From: Histidinibacterium aquaticum
Lineage (GTDB): Bacteria > Pseudomonadota > Alphaproteobacteria > Rhodobacterales > Rhodobacteraceae
Direction: 5' to 3'
NCBI RefSeq assembly: GCF_008710275.1
Contig: NZ_VYQE01000005.1
Coordinates: forward strand, 182,875 to 246,874
DNA length: 64,000 nt
Below the pieces are notes generated by a model. The model was not told the origin of the DNA. It worked only from the letters and a program-made list of their open reading frames with translations, and made no database searches. Position numbers and translations under genes: made by a program. Position 1 is the first letter of the stretch. Every line of letters begins with the position of its first letter. This document shows, piece by piece, positions 43,782-55,012 of the stretch.

Positions 43782-44717
43782 TCAGGCGGTCTTGGCGGCC
43801 GCCTGGCGCAGCACGTCCACATAGCCCCGGGCCGTCGTCATGCGCCCGGCGAGACCCTTGTCCCGCAGCAAGGCATGAAGCCTGGGAAGATTGCGGCAGG
43901 GGACATGCATGACGAGATGATGCTCGAGGTGGTAGTTCACCCAGTACGGGGCGAAGAGCGTCTTCTCGATCCAGTTGGCGTGGGTGGTCCGCACATTTCT
44001 GAAAGGGTCTTCCGACCGTTCGACGGCGCCGTGTTCGGCGATGTTGCGGATGCGCAGGACGAGCTGGAACCACGTCAGCAGCGGCAGGAGCCAGAAGGCA
44101 AAGTACCACCACCAGGCGCCGACCACCCACATCACGAGGAAGATCACGCCGTTGGCCAGGAAGCCCCGGTTCAGCTGGTTCACGAAATAGGCCACCGTGA
44201 GGTCCGGCGGCGTGTCCTCGACGTCGCCCGCCATCCGGAAATGGAAGGCCAGCCGGAGGGCCATCAGCTTGAGTCCGGTGCGGCCCGAAAGATCGCGGAG
44301 CAGCTTGCGCGCCATCGACGCCCGCGTGGTCGGGTAGGTCGAGGTGAGGGCGAGGTCGGGGTCCTCGTCGGTCTGCGTGAACCGGTGATGCTTCAGGTGA
44401 TAGCTCCGGTAGGCCGGGAGGTCCGCGAGAATGGGGCGGCCGCAGAGCCATTCGCCGAGTGTCTCGTTCAGGTTTCGGTCGGCGAAGAGCGCGTTGTGGG
44501 CCGCTTCGTGCATCAGGATCGCGAGCCCGAGCTGTCGCGACCCGATCAGGAGTACGGCGAGGATGAATGTCAGCGGGTTTGGCCAGAGAGAGAAGAGCGC
44601 GAGCGAAAGGGCGATGACCCCCCAGCAATGCGCCAGCAACAGCCAGCCCCAAGTGTCCGAACGCCCCGAAAGCTGGCGGATTTCCTCGCGTGTGAAGATG
44701 TTCTGGTCCGATGCCAT
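43782..44717 (-). CDS. Membrane fatty acid desaturase-family protein
   Basis: A 311-residue inner-membrane di-iron enzyme of the fatty acid desaturase/hydroxylase superfamily. The three histidine boxes are present: HEAAH near residue 84, HLKHH near 120 and HLEHH near 257, with four hydrophobic helices between. It may desaturate or hydroxylate a lipid or carotenoid-type substrate; sequence alone does not decide. The ATG at 44717 (GGGAGGTCGCC upstream) is used instead of the long frame. Divergent from ilvD. Confidence 0.88.
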   Translation of the reverse strand: MASDQNIFTREEIRQLSGRSDTWGWLLLAHCWGVIALSLALFSLWPNPLTFILAVLLIGSRQLGLAILMHEAAHNALFADRNLNETLGEWLCGRPILADLPAYRSYHLKHHRFTQTDEDPDLALTSTYPTTRASMARKLLRDLSGRTGLKLMALRLAFHFRMAGDVEDTPPDLTVAYFVNQLNRGFLANGVIFLVMWVVGAWWWYFAFWLLPLLTWFQLVLRIRNIAEHGAVERSEDPFRNVRTTHANWIEKTLFAPYWVNYHLEHHLVMHVPCRNLPRLHALLRDKGLAGRMTTARGYVDVLRQAAAKTA

Positions 44718-44856
44718 GGCGACCTCCCATCGGAATGCGCCTAGTTTACCAGAACGTAAGGCGCCCCCAAAGCAGAGCGTCGCGTCACGCACGGCTCTTG
44801 CCCGGCCCGCGGGGCAGGGATAGACCCGGATCGGACAAGGACGAGGGAGGCGCGCG

Positions 44857-46620
44857 ATGCTCAAGGGCAAGATGGACAAGGCGAAACTGCCGAGCCGGCA
44901 TGTGACCGAGGGTCCGGCGCGCGCGCCGCACCGCTCCTACTACTATGCCATGGGTCTGACGGCGGAGGAGATCTCGCAGCCATTCGTCGGCGTGGCGACC
45001 TGCTGGAACGAGGCCGCCCCCTGCAACATCGCGCTCTCGCGGCAGGCGCAGGCGGTGAAGCTCGGGGTCAAGCACGCCAATGGCACGCCGCGCGAGTTCA
45101 CGACAATCACCGTGACCGACGGCATCGCGATGGGCCACGAGGGGATGCGCTCCTCGCTCGCGTCCCGCGAGGCCATCGCGGACACCGTCGAGCTGACCAT
45201 GCGCGGCCATTGCTACGACGCGCTCGTCGGCCTCGCGGGCTGCGACAAGTCGCTGCCGGGCATGATGATGGCGATGGTCCGTCTCAACGTGCCCTCCGTC
45301 TTCATCTACGGTGGCTCGATCCTGCCGGGCAAGGTGCCGGCCGGGGCCAACGTCCCCGAGGATTTCGCCACCCGCGACCTGACCGTGCAGGACATGTTCG
45401 AGGCGGTCGGCCGCCACCAGAACGGCACGCTCTCGGACGAAGCGCTCGCGGTGCTTGAGCGTGTGGCCTGTCCCTCGGCCGGGGCCTGCGGCGGGCAATT
45501 CACCGCCAACACCATGGCCTGCGTCTCCGAGGCGATCGGTCTCGCACTGTTCAATTCCTCAGGCGCTCCGGCGCCCTACGAGAGCCGCGACCAGTACGCC
45601 ACGGCCTCGGGCGATGCGGTCATGCACCTGCTCGAGCAGAACATCCGCGCCCGCGATGTCGTCACGCGCAAGAGCCTCGAGAACGCGGCACGTGTCGTGG
45701 CCTGCACCGGCGGCTCGACCAACGCGGGCCTGCACCTGCCGGCCATCGCCCACGAGGCGGGGATCGACTTCGACCTCTTCGACGTCTGCGAGATCTTCCA
45801 CGACACGCCGTACTTCGTCGACCTCAAGCCGGGCGGTCAGTACGTCGCCAAGGATCTCTACAACGCGGGCGGCATTCCCGTGGTGATGAAGGAACTGCGC
45901 AAGGCGGGTCTGATCCACGAGGATTGCATCACGGCCTCCGGCCGGACCATCGGCGAAGAGCTCGATCTCATCACCGGCGAGCCGGACGGCAAGGTGATCT
46001 ACCCGATCGAGACGCCCATCACCAAGACGGGCGGCGTCGTGGGCCTCAAGGGCAACCTTGCCCCCGAAGGCGCCATCGTGAAGGTCGCCGGCATGTCGGC
46101 CGAGGAGCAGGTCTTCACCGGGCCGGCCCGTGTCTTTGAGTGCGAAGAGGATGCCTTCGAAGCGGTCAAGGCGCGGTCCTACGAAGAGGGAGAGGTGCTG
46201 GTGATCCGCAACGAGGGTCCCGCCGGCGGTCCCGGGATGCGGGAGATGCTGGCGACGACGGCCGCGCTCTCCGGCCAGGGAATGGGCAAGAAGGTGGCGC
46301 TCATCACCGACGGACGTTTCTCCGGTGCGACGCGGGGCTTCTGCGTCGGCCACGTCGGCCCGGAAGCCGCGCAGGGCGGTCCGATCGCGCTTCTGAAGGA
46401 TGGCGACATGATCACCATCGACGCCGTGAAGGGCGAGATCTCGGTCGACGTATCCGAAGAGGACTTCGAGTCGCGCCGGGCCGAGTGGCCGGGTCCGCGG
46501 CAGACCGAGTACACCTCGGGCGCCCTGTGGAAATTCTCTCAGCTCGTCGGCTCCACGCGCCTCGGTGCGGTAACCCATCCCGGGGCCCGCGAGGAACGCC
46601 ACGTCTACATGGACCAGTGA
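44857..46620 (+). CDS. ilvD: Dihydroxy-acid dehydratase
   Basis: Dehydrates 2,3-dihydroxy-isovalerate and 2,3-dihydroxy-3-methylvalerate in valine, leucine and isoleucine synthesis. The 587-residue protein has the three Fe-S-ligand regions: [11 protein letters not shown] near residue 48, [14 protein letters not shown] near 126, and [15 protein letters not shown] near 206. The C-terminal half contains the conserved [27 protein letters not shown] precedes the ATG. The next gene starts 5 nt after its stop codon. Confidence 0.94.
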   Translation: MLKGKMDKAKLPSRHVTEGPARAPHRSYYYAMGLTAEEISQPFVGVATCWNEAAPCNIALSRQAQAVKLGVKHANGTPREFTTITVTDGIAMGHEGMRSSLASREAIADTVELTMRGHCYDALVGLAGCDKSLPGMMMAMVRLNVPSVFIYGGSILPGKVPAGANVPEDFATRDLTVQDMFEAVGRHQNGTLSDEALAVLERVACPSAGACGGQFTANTMACVSEAIGLALFNSSGAPAPYESRDQYATASGDAVMHLLEQNIRARDVVTRKSLENAARVVACTGGSTNAGLHLPAIAHEAGIDFDLFDVCEIFHDTPYFVDLKPGGQYVAKDLYNAGGIPVVMKELRKAGLIHEDCITASGRTIGEELDLITGEPDGKVIYPIETPITKTGGVVGLKGNLAPEGAIVKVAGMSAEEQVFTGPARVFECEEDAFEAVKARSYEEGEVLVIRNEGPAGGPGMREMLATTAALSGQGMGKKVALITDGRFSGATRGFCVGHVGPEAAQGGPIALLKDGDMITIDAVKGEISVDVSEEDFESRRAEWPGPRQTEYTSGALWKFSQLVGSTRLGAVTHPGAREERHVYMDQ

Positions 46621-46625
46621 CCGCC

Positions 46626-47201
46626 ATGCGGGGCGTGGCTCTCGCGACGGCTGTGCTCGCGGCCGGATGTGCCACCGAGCAGCAGTTGCAGAGCCCGCCC
46701 CCGACTTCATTGGCGCTCTACGATGGGGCGCTTCGGGCCGTCGGCCCCACCGGCTATTGCGCCGCGAGGGGGGCGAGCCAGCCCACCTCGGGCTTCGCGG
46801 TCTTTGCGCCCTGTTCCCGCCTGCTGGGTGATGCCGCGGACCCGGAGCGGGACGCCGTTCTCACGTTCCAATCCGGAGAACCGGGCAGCGCCCTCGTGAC
46901 GGGCGCGGTGGCCGACCTCGTTGCCCTGCTCGAAGGTCCGGAGGGCGGGGCGCTTCTCACGGTGGACATGCCGGTTGTGGTCGCCTCCGTCGAAACCGGA
47001 GACGACGTGGTCTTCGTCGAGTATTCAGAACTGGGGGTCGAGGTTGAGACACCGCCGCCGCTGTGGCGGGCGTTCTTCGACATCGGCGACCGGCTGGTCA
47101 CGGCCAGTATCCGGCCGGTCGAAGGGGTGGACCTCGGAACCGAGGCAGAGCGAACGTTGGTCGGCGAGGCCGTCGACGCGATGCGAGAGGCCAACGACTG
47201 A
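46626..47201 (+). CDS. Putative lipoprotein of unknown function
   Basis: A 191-residue protein with a short lipoprotein signal (MRGVALATAVLAAGC, lipobox LAAG-Cys15). Two further cysteines (GYCAARG, FAPCSRLLG) may pair. The body looks like a mixed alpha/beta domain with LLTVDMPVVVASVETGDDVVFVEYSE and a C-terminal helix. It starts 5 nt after ilvD with no clear ribosome binding site, so coupled translation is likely. I do not recognise the family. Confidence 0.7.
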   Translation: MRGVALATAVLAAGCATEQQLQSPPPTSLALYDGALRAVGPTGYCAARGASQPTSGFAVFAPCSRLLGDAADPERDAVLTFQSGEPGSALVTGAVADLVALLEGPEGGALLTVDMPVVVASVETGDDVVFVEYSELGVEVETPPPLWRAFFDIGDRLVTASIRPVEGVDLGTEAERTLVGEAVDAMREAND

Positions 47202-47248
47202 GCGCGGCGCCGCAAGGACGGCAAGCGGCGGGAAGGATACGACTGTCG

Positions 47249-48010
47249 ATGGCGGACGCGATCGAGACCCTGCTGAACTCCGCCACCCTGCGCCGATGGC
47301 GCCGGGCAGCCGAGCGCGCGTCTGGCGACTCCCTGAAGGTTCTCCGCCGTCGCCGGCAGCAGGCGCGGCAGCTCCGCCAGTCTCTCGACCGGCTCTTGTT
47401 CGTGGCGGACGAACGCCTGTCTCTTCCCTTGATCGGCAACGAAGCCTTTGCACGTCCGCCCGGCACCGACTGGGCCTGGAGGCCGCCACTCTGGCGCGGG
47501 GCGCTTCCTGTGCGGGGGCTGGCCGCAGTGGAAAGCGGGCAGGCCATGGGCGACGAAGTCGCTGTCTTCCACGACTGCGCGATTTCCGAACTGACCCTGC
47601 GCCAGGTGCGCAACCTGCGGGAGCGGGACCTCGCGCCCTACGGTCTTCGCATGGACGTGTTCCGGTTCGACGGCTCGTTCCTGTCGCTCGCAGTCGAGCT
47701 TCCGGCGGAGGCCGCACGCGACCTGAAGAAGCGCCACCTGATCAGGCTGCAGACGATTATGGAGACCGAGTACCCCATCGAGGTCTTCGCGCGGCTGAAC
47801 GTCCGGCACGGGCCCAATACGGAGCAGGTCGTTCGCGAACTTCCGATGAACGAGTCGGAGGTCCTCGTGGAGTTCGATCTCGCCTATACGAACCTCAACG
47901 AGAAACGGGTGGAGAAACTCTGGGTCGACCTGATCTTCGAGGGACCCGAGATGAACCAGGTGACCATCCGGGACCTGACCCTGTGCCGCTATCCCCGCGC
48001 CGAGATCTGA
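47249..48010 (+). CDS. Conserved Rhodobacterales protein, possibly DUF6478 type
   Basis: A 253-residue soluble protein. The N-terminus is strongly basic and helical (ATLRRWRRAAERA, LRRRRQQARQLRQSLDRLLF). The central part contains DWAWRPPLWRGALPVRGLAAVESGQ and the C-terminal part is a beta-rich domain ending EGPEMNQVTIRDLTLCRYPRA. I recall this pattern as a family confined to Rhodobacterales (DUF6478-like) of unknown role; that assignment is tentative. It is followed after 10 nt by another small unknown gene. Confidence 0.68.
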   Translation: MADAIETLLNSATLRRWRRAAERASGDSLKVLRRRRQQARQLRQSLDRLLFVADERLSLPLIGNEAFARPPGTDWAWRPPLWRGALPVRGLAAVESGQAMGDEVAVFHDCAISELTLRQVRNLRERDLAPYGLRMDVFRFDGSFLSLAVELPAEAARDLKKRHLIRLQTIMETEYPIEVFARLNVRHGPNTEQVVRELPMNESEVLVEFDLAYTNLNEKRVEKLWVDLIFEGPEMNQVTIRDLTLCRYPRAEI

Positions 48011-48020
48011 CGGAGTTCCC

Positions 48021-48383
48021 ATGGCAGAGATGACACTGACGAAAACTCGCCTCGCCGGTGGTTTCTGGGAGGGCGTCCTGACCGGCGCTCCGATGGAGCC
48101 CAGACTCTCCGTTCACTGGGACGAGCGTACGCTGCCCGATGTCGAAATCACGCCGTCCGACGGAGTCCACCTGGTGCGCATCCCGATCCCGGCGGACGTG
48201 GTCTCCGACGGCGTGCAGACCGTCGTGGTGTCGAATGACGAGACGGGCGAACGTCTGACAAGCTTCGCGGTGCTCGCCGGAGAAGCCGTCGAGGAAGACA
48301 TCCGGGCGGAGGTCGATCTGCTTCGCGCCGAGCTCGACATGCTCAAGAGAGCCTTTCGCCGGCACTGCTCGGAAACGGCTTGA
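48021..48383 (+). CDS. Small conserved protein of unknown function
   Basis: A 120-residue soluble protein. Residues 1-85 look like a beta-sandwich (TKTRLAGGFWEGVLTG, PRLSVHWDERTLPDVEITP, GVQTVVVSNDETGERL). Residues 88-115 form a probable helix or short coiled coil (EEDIRAEVDLLRAELDMLKRAF). The gene follows the preceding unknown by 10 nt, so the two are probably co-transcribed and may interact. I recognise no family. Confidence 0.65.
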   Translation: MAEMTLTKTRLAGGFWEGVLTGAPMEPRLSVHWDERTLPDVEITPSDGVHLVRIPIPADVVSDGVQTVVVSNDETGERLTSFAVLAGEAVEEDIRAEVDLLRAELDMLKRAFRRHCSETA

Positions 48384-48428
48384 ACTGCCCGTGACGCCGC
48401 GTTCCGGGTGACCCGTGCCTTACGCTGA

Positions 48429-50477
<2,049 letters not shown>

Positions 50478-50612
50478 AATCAAATCGGTACGTTTCGAGT
50501 CGGCGTACAGACTGACCAAATTTCGCTAGATTGTCTGTTCAGCGGCCCATTGCTGCCCGAATTGCGCGCCAAACCGGGGGGGCTCGCAAGGATTATCGCA
50601 GAAGGGCTGCCA

Positions 50613-51518
50613 ATGGATCGCCTGACCGAAATGGAAGCCTTCGCAACCGTCGTTGACCAGGGTGGGTTCACGGACGCTGCGAAGAAGATGGGGATCTCCA
50701 AGTCCGCCGTGTCAAAGCACGTCTCCTCGCTCGAGGCGCGGCTCGGGGCGCGCCTTCTGAACCGGACGACCCGCCGCGTCTCTCCGACCGAGATCGGCCT
50801 CGCCTACTACGACCGGGCCCGCCGGGTCCTCAACGATGCCGGAGAGGCCGATGCGCTCGTGACTTCCATGCAGTCGGCCCCTTCGGGTCTGCTGAGGATC
50901 TCCGTCGCTACCGATTTTGGTGTGAACCACCTTTCGCCCGTCTTGGGAGAGTTCCTGTCGGAATTCCCCGAGATCACGGTGAACATGGTCCTGAACAACC
51001 GCTACGTTGAGCTCATCTCCGAAGGTTTCGACATGGCGGTCCGCATCGGGGAGCTTGAGGATTCGACCCTTCGCGCCCGGAAGCTGACCGAAACCAGCAA
51101 GCGCATGATCGCCGCGCCGTCCTATTTCCAGAAGTACGGGCGTCCGCAGCGGATCGACGATCTGAACGAGCACAAGCTCCTGCACTACTCGAACCAGTCC
51201 AACGGTGCTGTCTGGAAGCTGACGGCGCCTTCGGGCGAGAAACGCCAGGTCCGCACGGCCGGCTGGCTCACCGTGAACGACGGGCAGTCGCTGCTCAACG
51301 CCTGCATTTCCGGGCTCGGCATCGCCTATCTTCCCTCCTTCCTCTACGCCGACGCCTACGCCGCCGGACTGGTTGAGGAAGCGATCCCTGATCTGCCGGT
51401 CGAGACGCAGGGTATCTACGCGGTCTATCCTCCCGGGCGGTTCACCCAGCCCAAGGTTCGCGCCTTCATCGACTTCCTCGTGCATGCATTTGCCGAGAAG
51501 GGCCCGGACAACTGGTGA
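50613..51518 (+). CDS. LysR-family transcriptional regulator
   Basis: A 301-residue regulator. The winged helix-turn-helix is at residues 1-60 (FATVVDQGGFTDAAKKMGISKSAVSKHVSSLE), followed by the linker helix and the two-lobed effector domain (about 90-295, with NMVLNNRYVELISEGFDMAVRIGEL). It is closest in look to the CrgA/DmlR-like subgroup. The ATG at 50613 is chosen; the longer frame from 50550 adds unconserved residues. It lies between the FadH-like gene and the glycine-riboswitch oxidase; which it controls is not shown. Confidence 0.88.
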   Translation: MDRLTEMEAFATVVDQGGFTDAAKKMGISKSAVSKHVSSLEARLGARLLNRTTRRVSPTEIGLAYYDRARRVLNDAGEADALVTSMQSAPSGLLRISVATDFGVNHLSPVLGEFLSEFPEITVNMVLNNRYVELISEGFDMAVRIGELEDSTLRARKLTETSKRMIAAPSYFQKYGRPQRIDDLNEHKLLHYSNQSNGAVWKLTAPSGEKRQVRTAGWLTVNDGQSLLNACISGLGIAYLPSFLYADAYAAGLVEEAIPDLPVETQGIYAVYPPGRFTQPKVRAFIDFLVHAFAEKGPDNW

Positions 51519-51574
51519 CCGCCCGAGCGCGCCAAGCATGAAGCGCGCTCATCTGGATCATGTGAAAGCTTGAT

Positions 51575-51603
51575 TTGAGCGGCTGGGGCCGCTCGTCCTA
51601 TAT
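51575..51603 (+). promoter_or_regulatory. Predicted promoter of the riboswitch-oxidase transcript
   Basis: TTGAGC (51575-51580) and CTATAT (51598-51603) are 17 bp apart, and transcription would begin about 10 nt before the first aptamer. A perfect 7-bp inverted repeat (GAGCGGC / GCCGCTC, 51577-51594) lies inside the spacer; it could be an operator or the LysR-gene terminator stem. Confidence 0.6.
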
Positions 51604-51620
51604 GTTTCCCATCGGAAACG

Positions 51621-51809
51621 GCCCGCGCCGGGAGAGCGCGGAGACCCCGCCGCCGAAGGAGAAACCGCCCCGGTAAACTCTCAGGCACAAGGGACCGGAC
51701 GGGCTGCAACAACTCCGAAGAGTGGGTGCCGGGAAACGGCACCCCGCCGAAGGAGCAAGCCACACGGGCCAGGAGGCCCTGCGGCGAATCTCTCAGGCTC
51801 TGAACGGAG
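51621..51809 (+). promoter_or_regulatory. Tandem glycine riboswitch (two aptamers)
   Basis: Two glycine aptamers in series. Aptamer 1 spans about 51621-51704, closed by GCCCG/CGGGC, and includes GGGAGAGC, CGCCGAAGGAG and ACTCTCAGGCACAAGGGACC. Aptamer 2 spans about 51713-51809, closed by CTCCG/CGGAG, with CCGCCGAAGGAGCAAGCC and TCTCTCAGGCTCTGAACGG. The paired CGCCGAAGGAG and CTCTCAGG elements are diagnostic of the gcvT-type class. It lies 38 nt before an FAD oxidase, so glycine should control that gene. A GC-rich hairpin at about 51819-51835 next to the Shine-Dalgarno may be the expression platform. Confidence 0.95.
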
Positions 51810-51847
51810 GGGGCAGTGGCGCGCGCGAGCGCGTGATGGAGCAGGCC

Positions 51848-53098
51848 ATGACCCACTATGCCGTCCTCGGAGCGGGCATCACGGGCGTTACTACCGCGTA
51901 TTCGCTGATGGCGCGCGGGATCGAGGTAACCGTCTACGACCGCAACCGCTATGCCGCGATGGAGACATCCTTCGCGAATGGCGGGCAACTCTCGGCCTCG
52001 AACGCCGAAACCTGGACCCAGTGGTCCACGGTTCTGAAGGGCATCCGGTGGATGCTGACCCCCGACGCCCCGCTTTCGGTCAATCCGCGGCCGAGCTGGC
52101 ACAAGTTCAGCTGGATGGCAGAATTCCTCGCCGCGATCCCCCGCTACCGGTCCAACACGATCGCGACGGCGAAAATGGCGATCGCGGCTCGCTCGGGGAT
52201 GGCCGAAATGGCGGACCGCGCGGGGATCGACTTCGACTTCTCCCCGGCCGGCATCCTCCATTTCTACGAGACCGAACGCGATCTCGCCCACGCCCGCAAG
52301 GTCACGGCCATGCTCGGCGAAGCGGGGCTGACGCGACAAGAGCTTTCGGCGAAGGAGGTCCGTGAGATCGAGCCCCGCCTGCAGGCCGATGTCCTGGGCG
52401 GCTTCTGGACCGAGAGCGACTCCACCGGAGACATTCACAAGTTCACCGTCGGACTGGCGGACTGGCTGTCCGAGCGCGGCGTGCGCTTCCGGATGGGGAC
52501 CGAGATCGAGGATGTCGTTGCCGGTGACGGGTCCGTCCGCATCGACACCGAGGAGGGAACGGATCGCTTCGACGGCGTCGTGGTCTGCGCGGGCGTGGGC
52601 TCGCGCGACATCGCGCGGAAGCTGGGAGACCGGGTGAACATCTACCCTGTGAAGGGCTATTCCATCACGGTGAATCTCGCCGACCGGCAGAGCCGCGAGG
52701 CCGCGCCGACGGTCTCTCTTCTCGACGACAAGGCCAAGATCGTCACTTCGCGCCTGGGACGCGACCGTTTCCGCGTGGCCGGGACCGCCGAGTTCAACGG
52801 GCGCAACCGCGACATCCGTGAGGACCGCGTCCGGCCCCTGACGGAATGGGTCGAGCGGCATTTCCCGGGTGTGTCGACAGAGAGCGTGGTCCCCTGGGCC
52901 GGCCTCCGGCCGATGATGCCCGACATGATGCCGCGCGTCGGCCCCGGGCGGGCACGCGGCGTCTACTACAACACCGGTCACGGACACCTCGGCTGGACTC
53001 TCTCGGCCGCGACCGCCGACGCCGTGGCGGCGCATGTCATCGCGGACCTGCGGGAGAAGGCGGGGCAGGGAGCTCGCCCGGCACTCAGCCCGGCTTGA
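51848..53098 (+). CDS. DadA-like FAD-dependent D-amino acid dehydrogenase / glycine-responsive oxidase
   Basis: A 416-residue flavoprotein of the DAO family: the FAD motif VLGAGITGVTTAYSLMARGIEVTVYDR at the N-terminus, SFANGGQLSASNAETW near residue 41 (typical of DadA), and C-terminal WAGLRPMMPDMMPRVGPG with NTGHGHLGWTLSAATADAVA. DadA oxidises D-alanine and other D-amino acids to keto acids. The glycine riboswitch upstream suggests that glycine is a substrate or signal, with glyoxylate as product; that is inference. The ATG at 51848 has GGAG 6 nt upstream; ATG 51836 is the alternative. Confidence 0.88.
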   Translation: MTHYAVLGAGITGVTTAYSLMARGIEVTVYDRNRYAAMETSFANGGQLSASNAETWTQWSTVLKGIRWMLTPDAPLSVNPRPSWHKFSWMAEFLAAIPRYRSNTIATAKMAIAARSGMAEMADRAGIDFDFSPAGILHFYETERDLAHARKVTAMLGEAGLTRQELSAKEVREIEPRLQADVLGGFWTESDSTGDIHKFTVGLADWLSERGVRFRMGTEIEDVVAGDGSVRIDTEEGTDRFDGVVVCAGVGSRDIARKLGDRVNIYPVKGYSITVNLADRQSREAAPTVSLLDDKAKIVTSRLGRDRFRVAGTAEFNGRNRDIREDRVRPLTEWVERHFPGVSTESVVPWAGLRPMMPDMMPRVGPGRARGVYYNTGHGHLGWTLSAATADAVAAHVIADLREKAGQGARPALSPA

Positions 53099-53129
53099 CC
53101 GGCCAGCCCTGAATGTAAAAAAGCCCCGG

Positions 53130-53138
53130 CCCAAGGGC
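53130..53138. repeat. Target-site duplication, left copy
   Basis: CCCAAGGGC directly abuts the left inverted repeat and is repeated exactly at 55039-55047 next to the right one: a 9-bp target duplication, showing that insertion was by transposition. Confidence 0.85.
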
Positions 53139-53164
53139 CAAGCCCCTTACCAAAGGTGTTTTAG
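53139..53164 (+). repeat. Left terminal inverted repeat of the IS
   Basis: 26 bp beginning CAAGCCCCTTACC; matches the reverse complement of the right end at 25 of 26 positions, the first 22 being identical. Confidence 0.9.
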
Positions 53165-53245
53165 AAAATTCTTCGGTTGGCCACTCTGTGGCCAACCTTT
53201 CTCTTAAAGGACTGGCTTGACGCAATCTCACGATGGAGGTGTCAG

Positions 53246-54979
53246 GTGAAGTCTGTCTCGCAAAAATCTGCGACTGCAAGGAAGCGGCGTCTTCCACTCC
53301 CGTTTTTCGGGGTCGATGTAAACTTTTGCCGAAACGCGCAATGCGCCCAGTTCGGCATTTTTCCCGACCCGCGCGATGGGCGTGGGGGCGGTCTCTCGTC
53401 GGCGAATACCAATTTCCCTCGCGGGGAAGTCGGCGGTTCGGGCGACAAGAAAGCCTTCACCTGCGGCTCGTGCGGACAGGAGTCCGTGGTCAAAAACAAC
53501 CGCGCCATCGTTGAAGAATACACGCGTCTGCGCCGTTTGCAACGCCCTGACGGGGCAGGAAGATCGTGCCGGAAGAACCACTGTCTCTCGAATGGAAAAT
53601 CTGTCGATGACAGACCGGAGCTCTATCGCAAGTCGGGCCGCAGCAAAGCCGGAAACCAACGCTATACTTGCAAGCGTTGCCACTCGACATTCACTGTCGG
53701 GCACCCCGCAAGGACCCATAAGCGCAGGTCGAAGAATGGCGAGGTCCTCAAGCTTCTTGTGCACGGCAACTCCCTGTCGAAGATCTCGGAGATTGCCGAT
53801 CTCGCCCCCAGGGATGTCTACCGCAAGTTGGACTTCATCCACGCGCGTGTTCGGGAATTCACGGCACGCCGCGAGGGTGATCTTCGTGGCGTAGACTGGG
53901 AGCGATACGGACGCCGGTTCGCTACGGACGGCCAGACCCTCACGCTCAACTGGCCAAACCGGAAGAAGCGGGCATCGGTCGCGGTTCAGCATCTCTGCAC
54001 CGCGCACGCCAACTCGGGATACATCGTCCTCGGCCACCTCCAGTTCGACCCGGCGGGTGATATGGAGCAGGTCGAGATCGACATGGCGCTCAACGGAGAC
54101 ATCAAAAAGGCGCGCTGTATGCGGCGACACGGGCGCCTGTGGACCGCAGCGGAGTTCAAGAAATATCTCGACGATATCACCGCGAAGGTCGTCCTCGACC
54201 CGGAGATCGCGGCAGACGTCGATCTCGGGCTTCAACTCCCCCACGAAGGCGGTCTCGTGCGCCAGGACACCCAGCAGTATGCCCACGCCTTGATGCTCAG
54301 GCGGATGGTCTCGCACTCGGGCTGCCGCTTCTACTTCGTCCAGGACGGGGATGCGGGCCTCAGCAAGGCATTCCTGGCGGCCTTCGCCCCCGAAGTTCAG
54401 GCCGGTCGTGTCGACATCGCCACCGTGGCCTTCGACAAGTATCAGGTGAACGATATCCGTGAGGCGCTGTGGGCCCAAGGGCGCCGCGACCTGCGCAACG
54501 ACCTGGGCCTTTCGGCTCATCAACTCGACAGCCTGCCCGAGAAGATCTTCAACGAGGAGATCGACCGGGAGATCGTGAAGCGCCTTGCCGGTCATCGGCT
54601 CGGCACCCCGTTCGCTTGGCCATACCATACGAAATCCGAGCCCTCGCGGGTCGTCGACTTGAAGACCGACCGCCCCGAACTGACCACGGAACGGTGCGCG
54701 AGGCTGATACGACTCGCCACCCTGCGCAGCGTCGACAGCTACTTCCACAAGATCCGCAGCAATGTCCGCCCCGCATCCCGGCCTGTGTCGACTCCGAGCA
54801 GCAACGGCCGCACTTGGGATCGGCATTTCCTCTACCGGCCAGAGATGTTGGTCAAGATCATCGAGATCTATCGGTTCCACCACAACTGGATGGGCACCCG
54901 GCAGACGAAACGGACGCCTGCAATGAAGCTGGGCCTGGCGAAAGGCCGGATTTACGAGCGAGATCTCTTCGGCGAATGA
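53246..54979 (+). CDS. Transposase with N-terminal zinc ribbons, unassigned IS family
   Basis: A 577-residue protein. The N-terminal part holds four Cys pairs (about C28/C33, C73/C76, C108/C113, C142/C145; NFCRNAQC, TCGSCG, CRKNHC, TCKRCH), which look like two zinc ribbons. A helix-turn-helix-like segment follows (VHGNSLSKISEIADLAPRDV, about 173-192). The RNase-H-like core probably begins at RFATDGQTLTLNW (Asp about 228), with a second acidic site in YFVQDGDAG (about 367). The GTG at 53246 has GGAGG 6 nt upstream; the frame extends to TTG 53177. The exact DDE triad is not certain. Confidence 0.8.
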   Translation: MKSVSQKSATARKRRLPLPFFGVDVNFCRNAQCAQFGIFPDPRDGRGGGLSSANTNFPRGEVGGSGDKKAFTCGSCGQESVVKNNRAIVEEYTRLRRLQRPDGAGRSCRKNHCLSNGKSVDDRPELYRKSGRSKAGNQRYTCKRCHSTFTVGHPARTHKRRSKNGEVLKLLVHGNSLSKISEIADLAPRDVYRKLDFIHARVREFTARREGDLRGVDWERYGRRFATDGQTLTLNWPNRKKRASVAVQHLCTAHANSGYIVLGHLQFDPAGDMEQVEIDMALNGDIKKARCMRRHGRLWTAAEFKKYLDDITAKVVLDPEIAADVDLGLQLPHEGGLVRQDTQQYAHALMLRRMVSHSGCRFYFVQDGDAGLSKAFLAAFAPEVQAGRVDIATVAFDKYQVNDIREALWAQGRRDLRNDLGLSAHQLDSLPEKIFNEEIDREIVKRLAGHRLGTPFAWPYHTKSEPSRVVDLKTDRPELTTERCARLIRLATLRSVDSYFHKIRSNVRPASRPVSTPSSNGRTWDRHFLYRPEMLVKIIEIYRFHHNWMGTRQTKRTPAMKLGLAKGRIYERDLFGE

Positions 54980-55012
54980 ACGAGAAAGCGCGCCGCCGAG
55001 GCGACGCGCAAT

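Noticed and set aside
53228..54883. 551-residue open frame antisense to the transposase
   Set aside because: Third-position GC bias opens the opposite strand. The translation has no domain, whereas the plus-strand frame has the Cys pairs, HTH and a ribosome binding site and fits within the IS ends.
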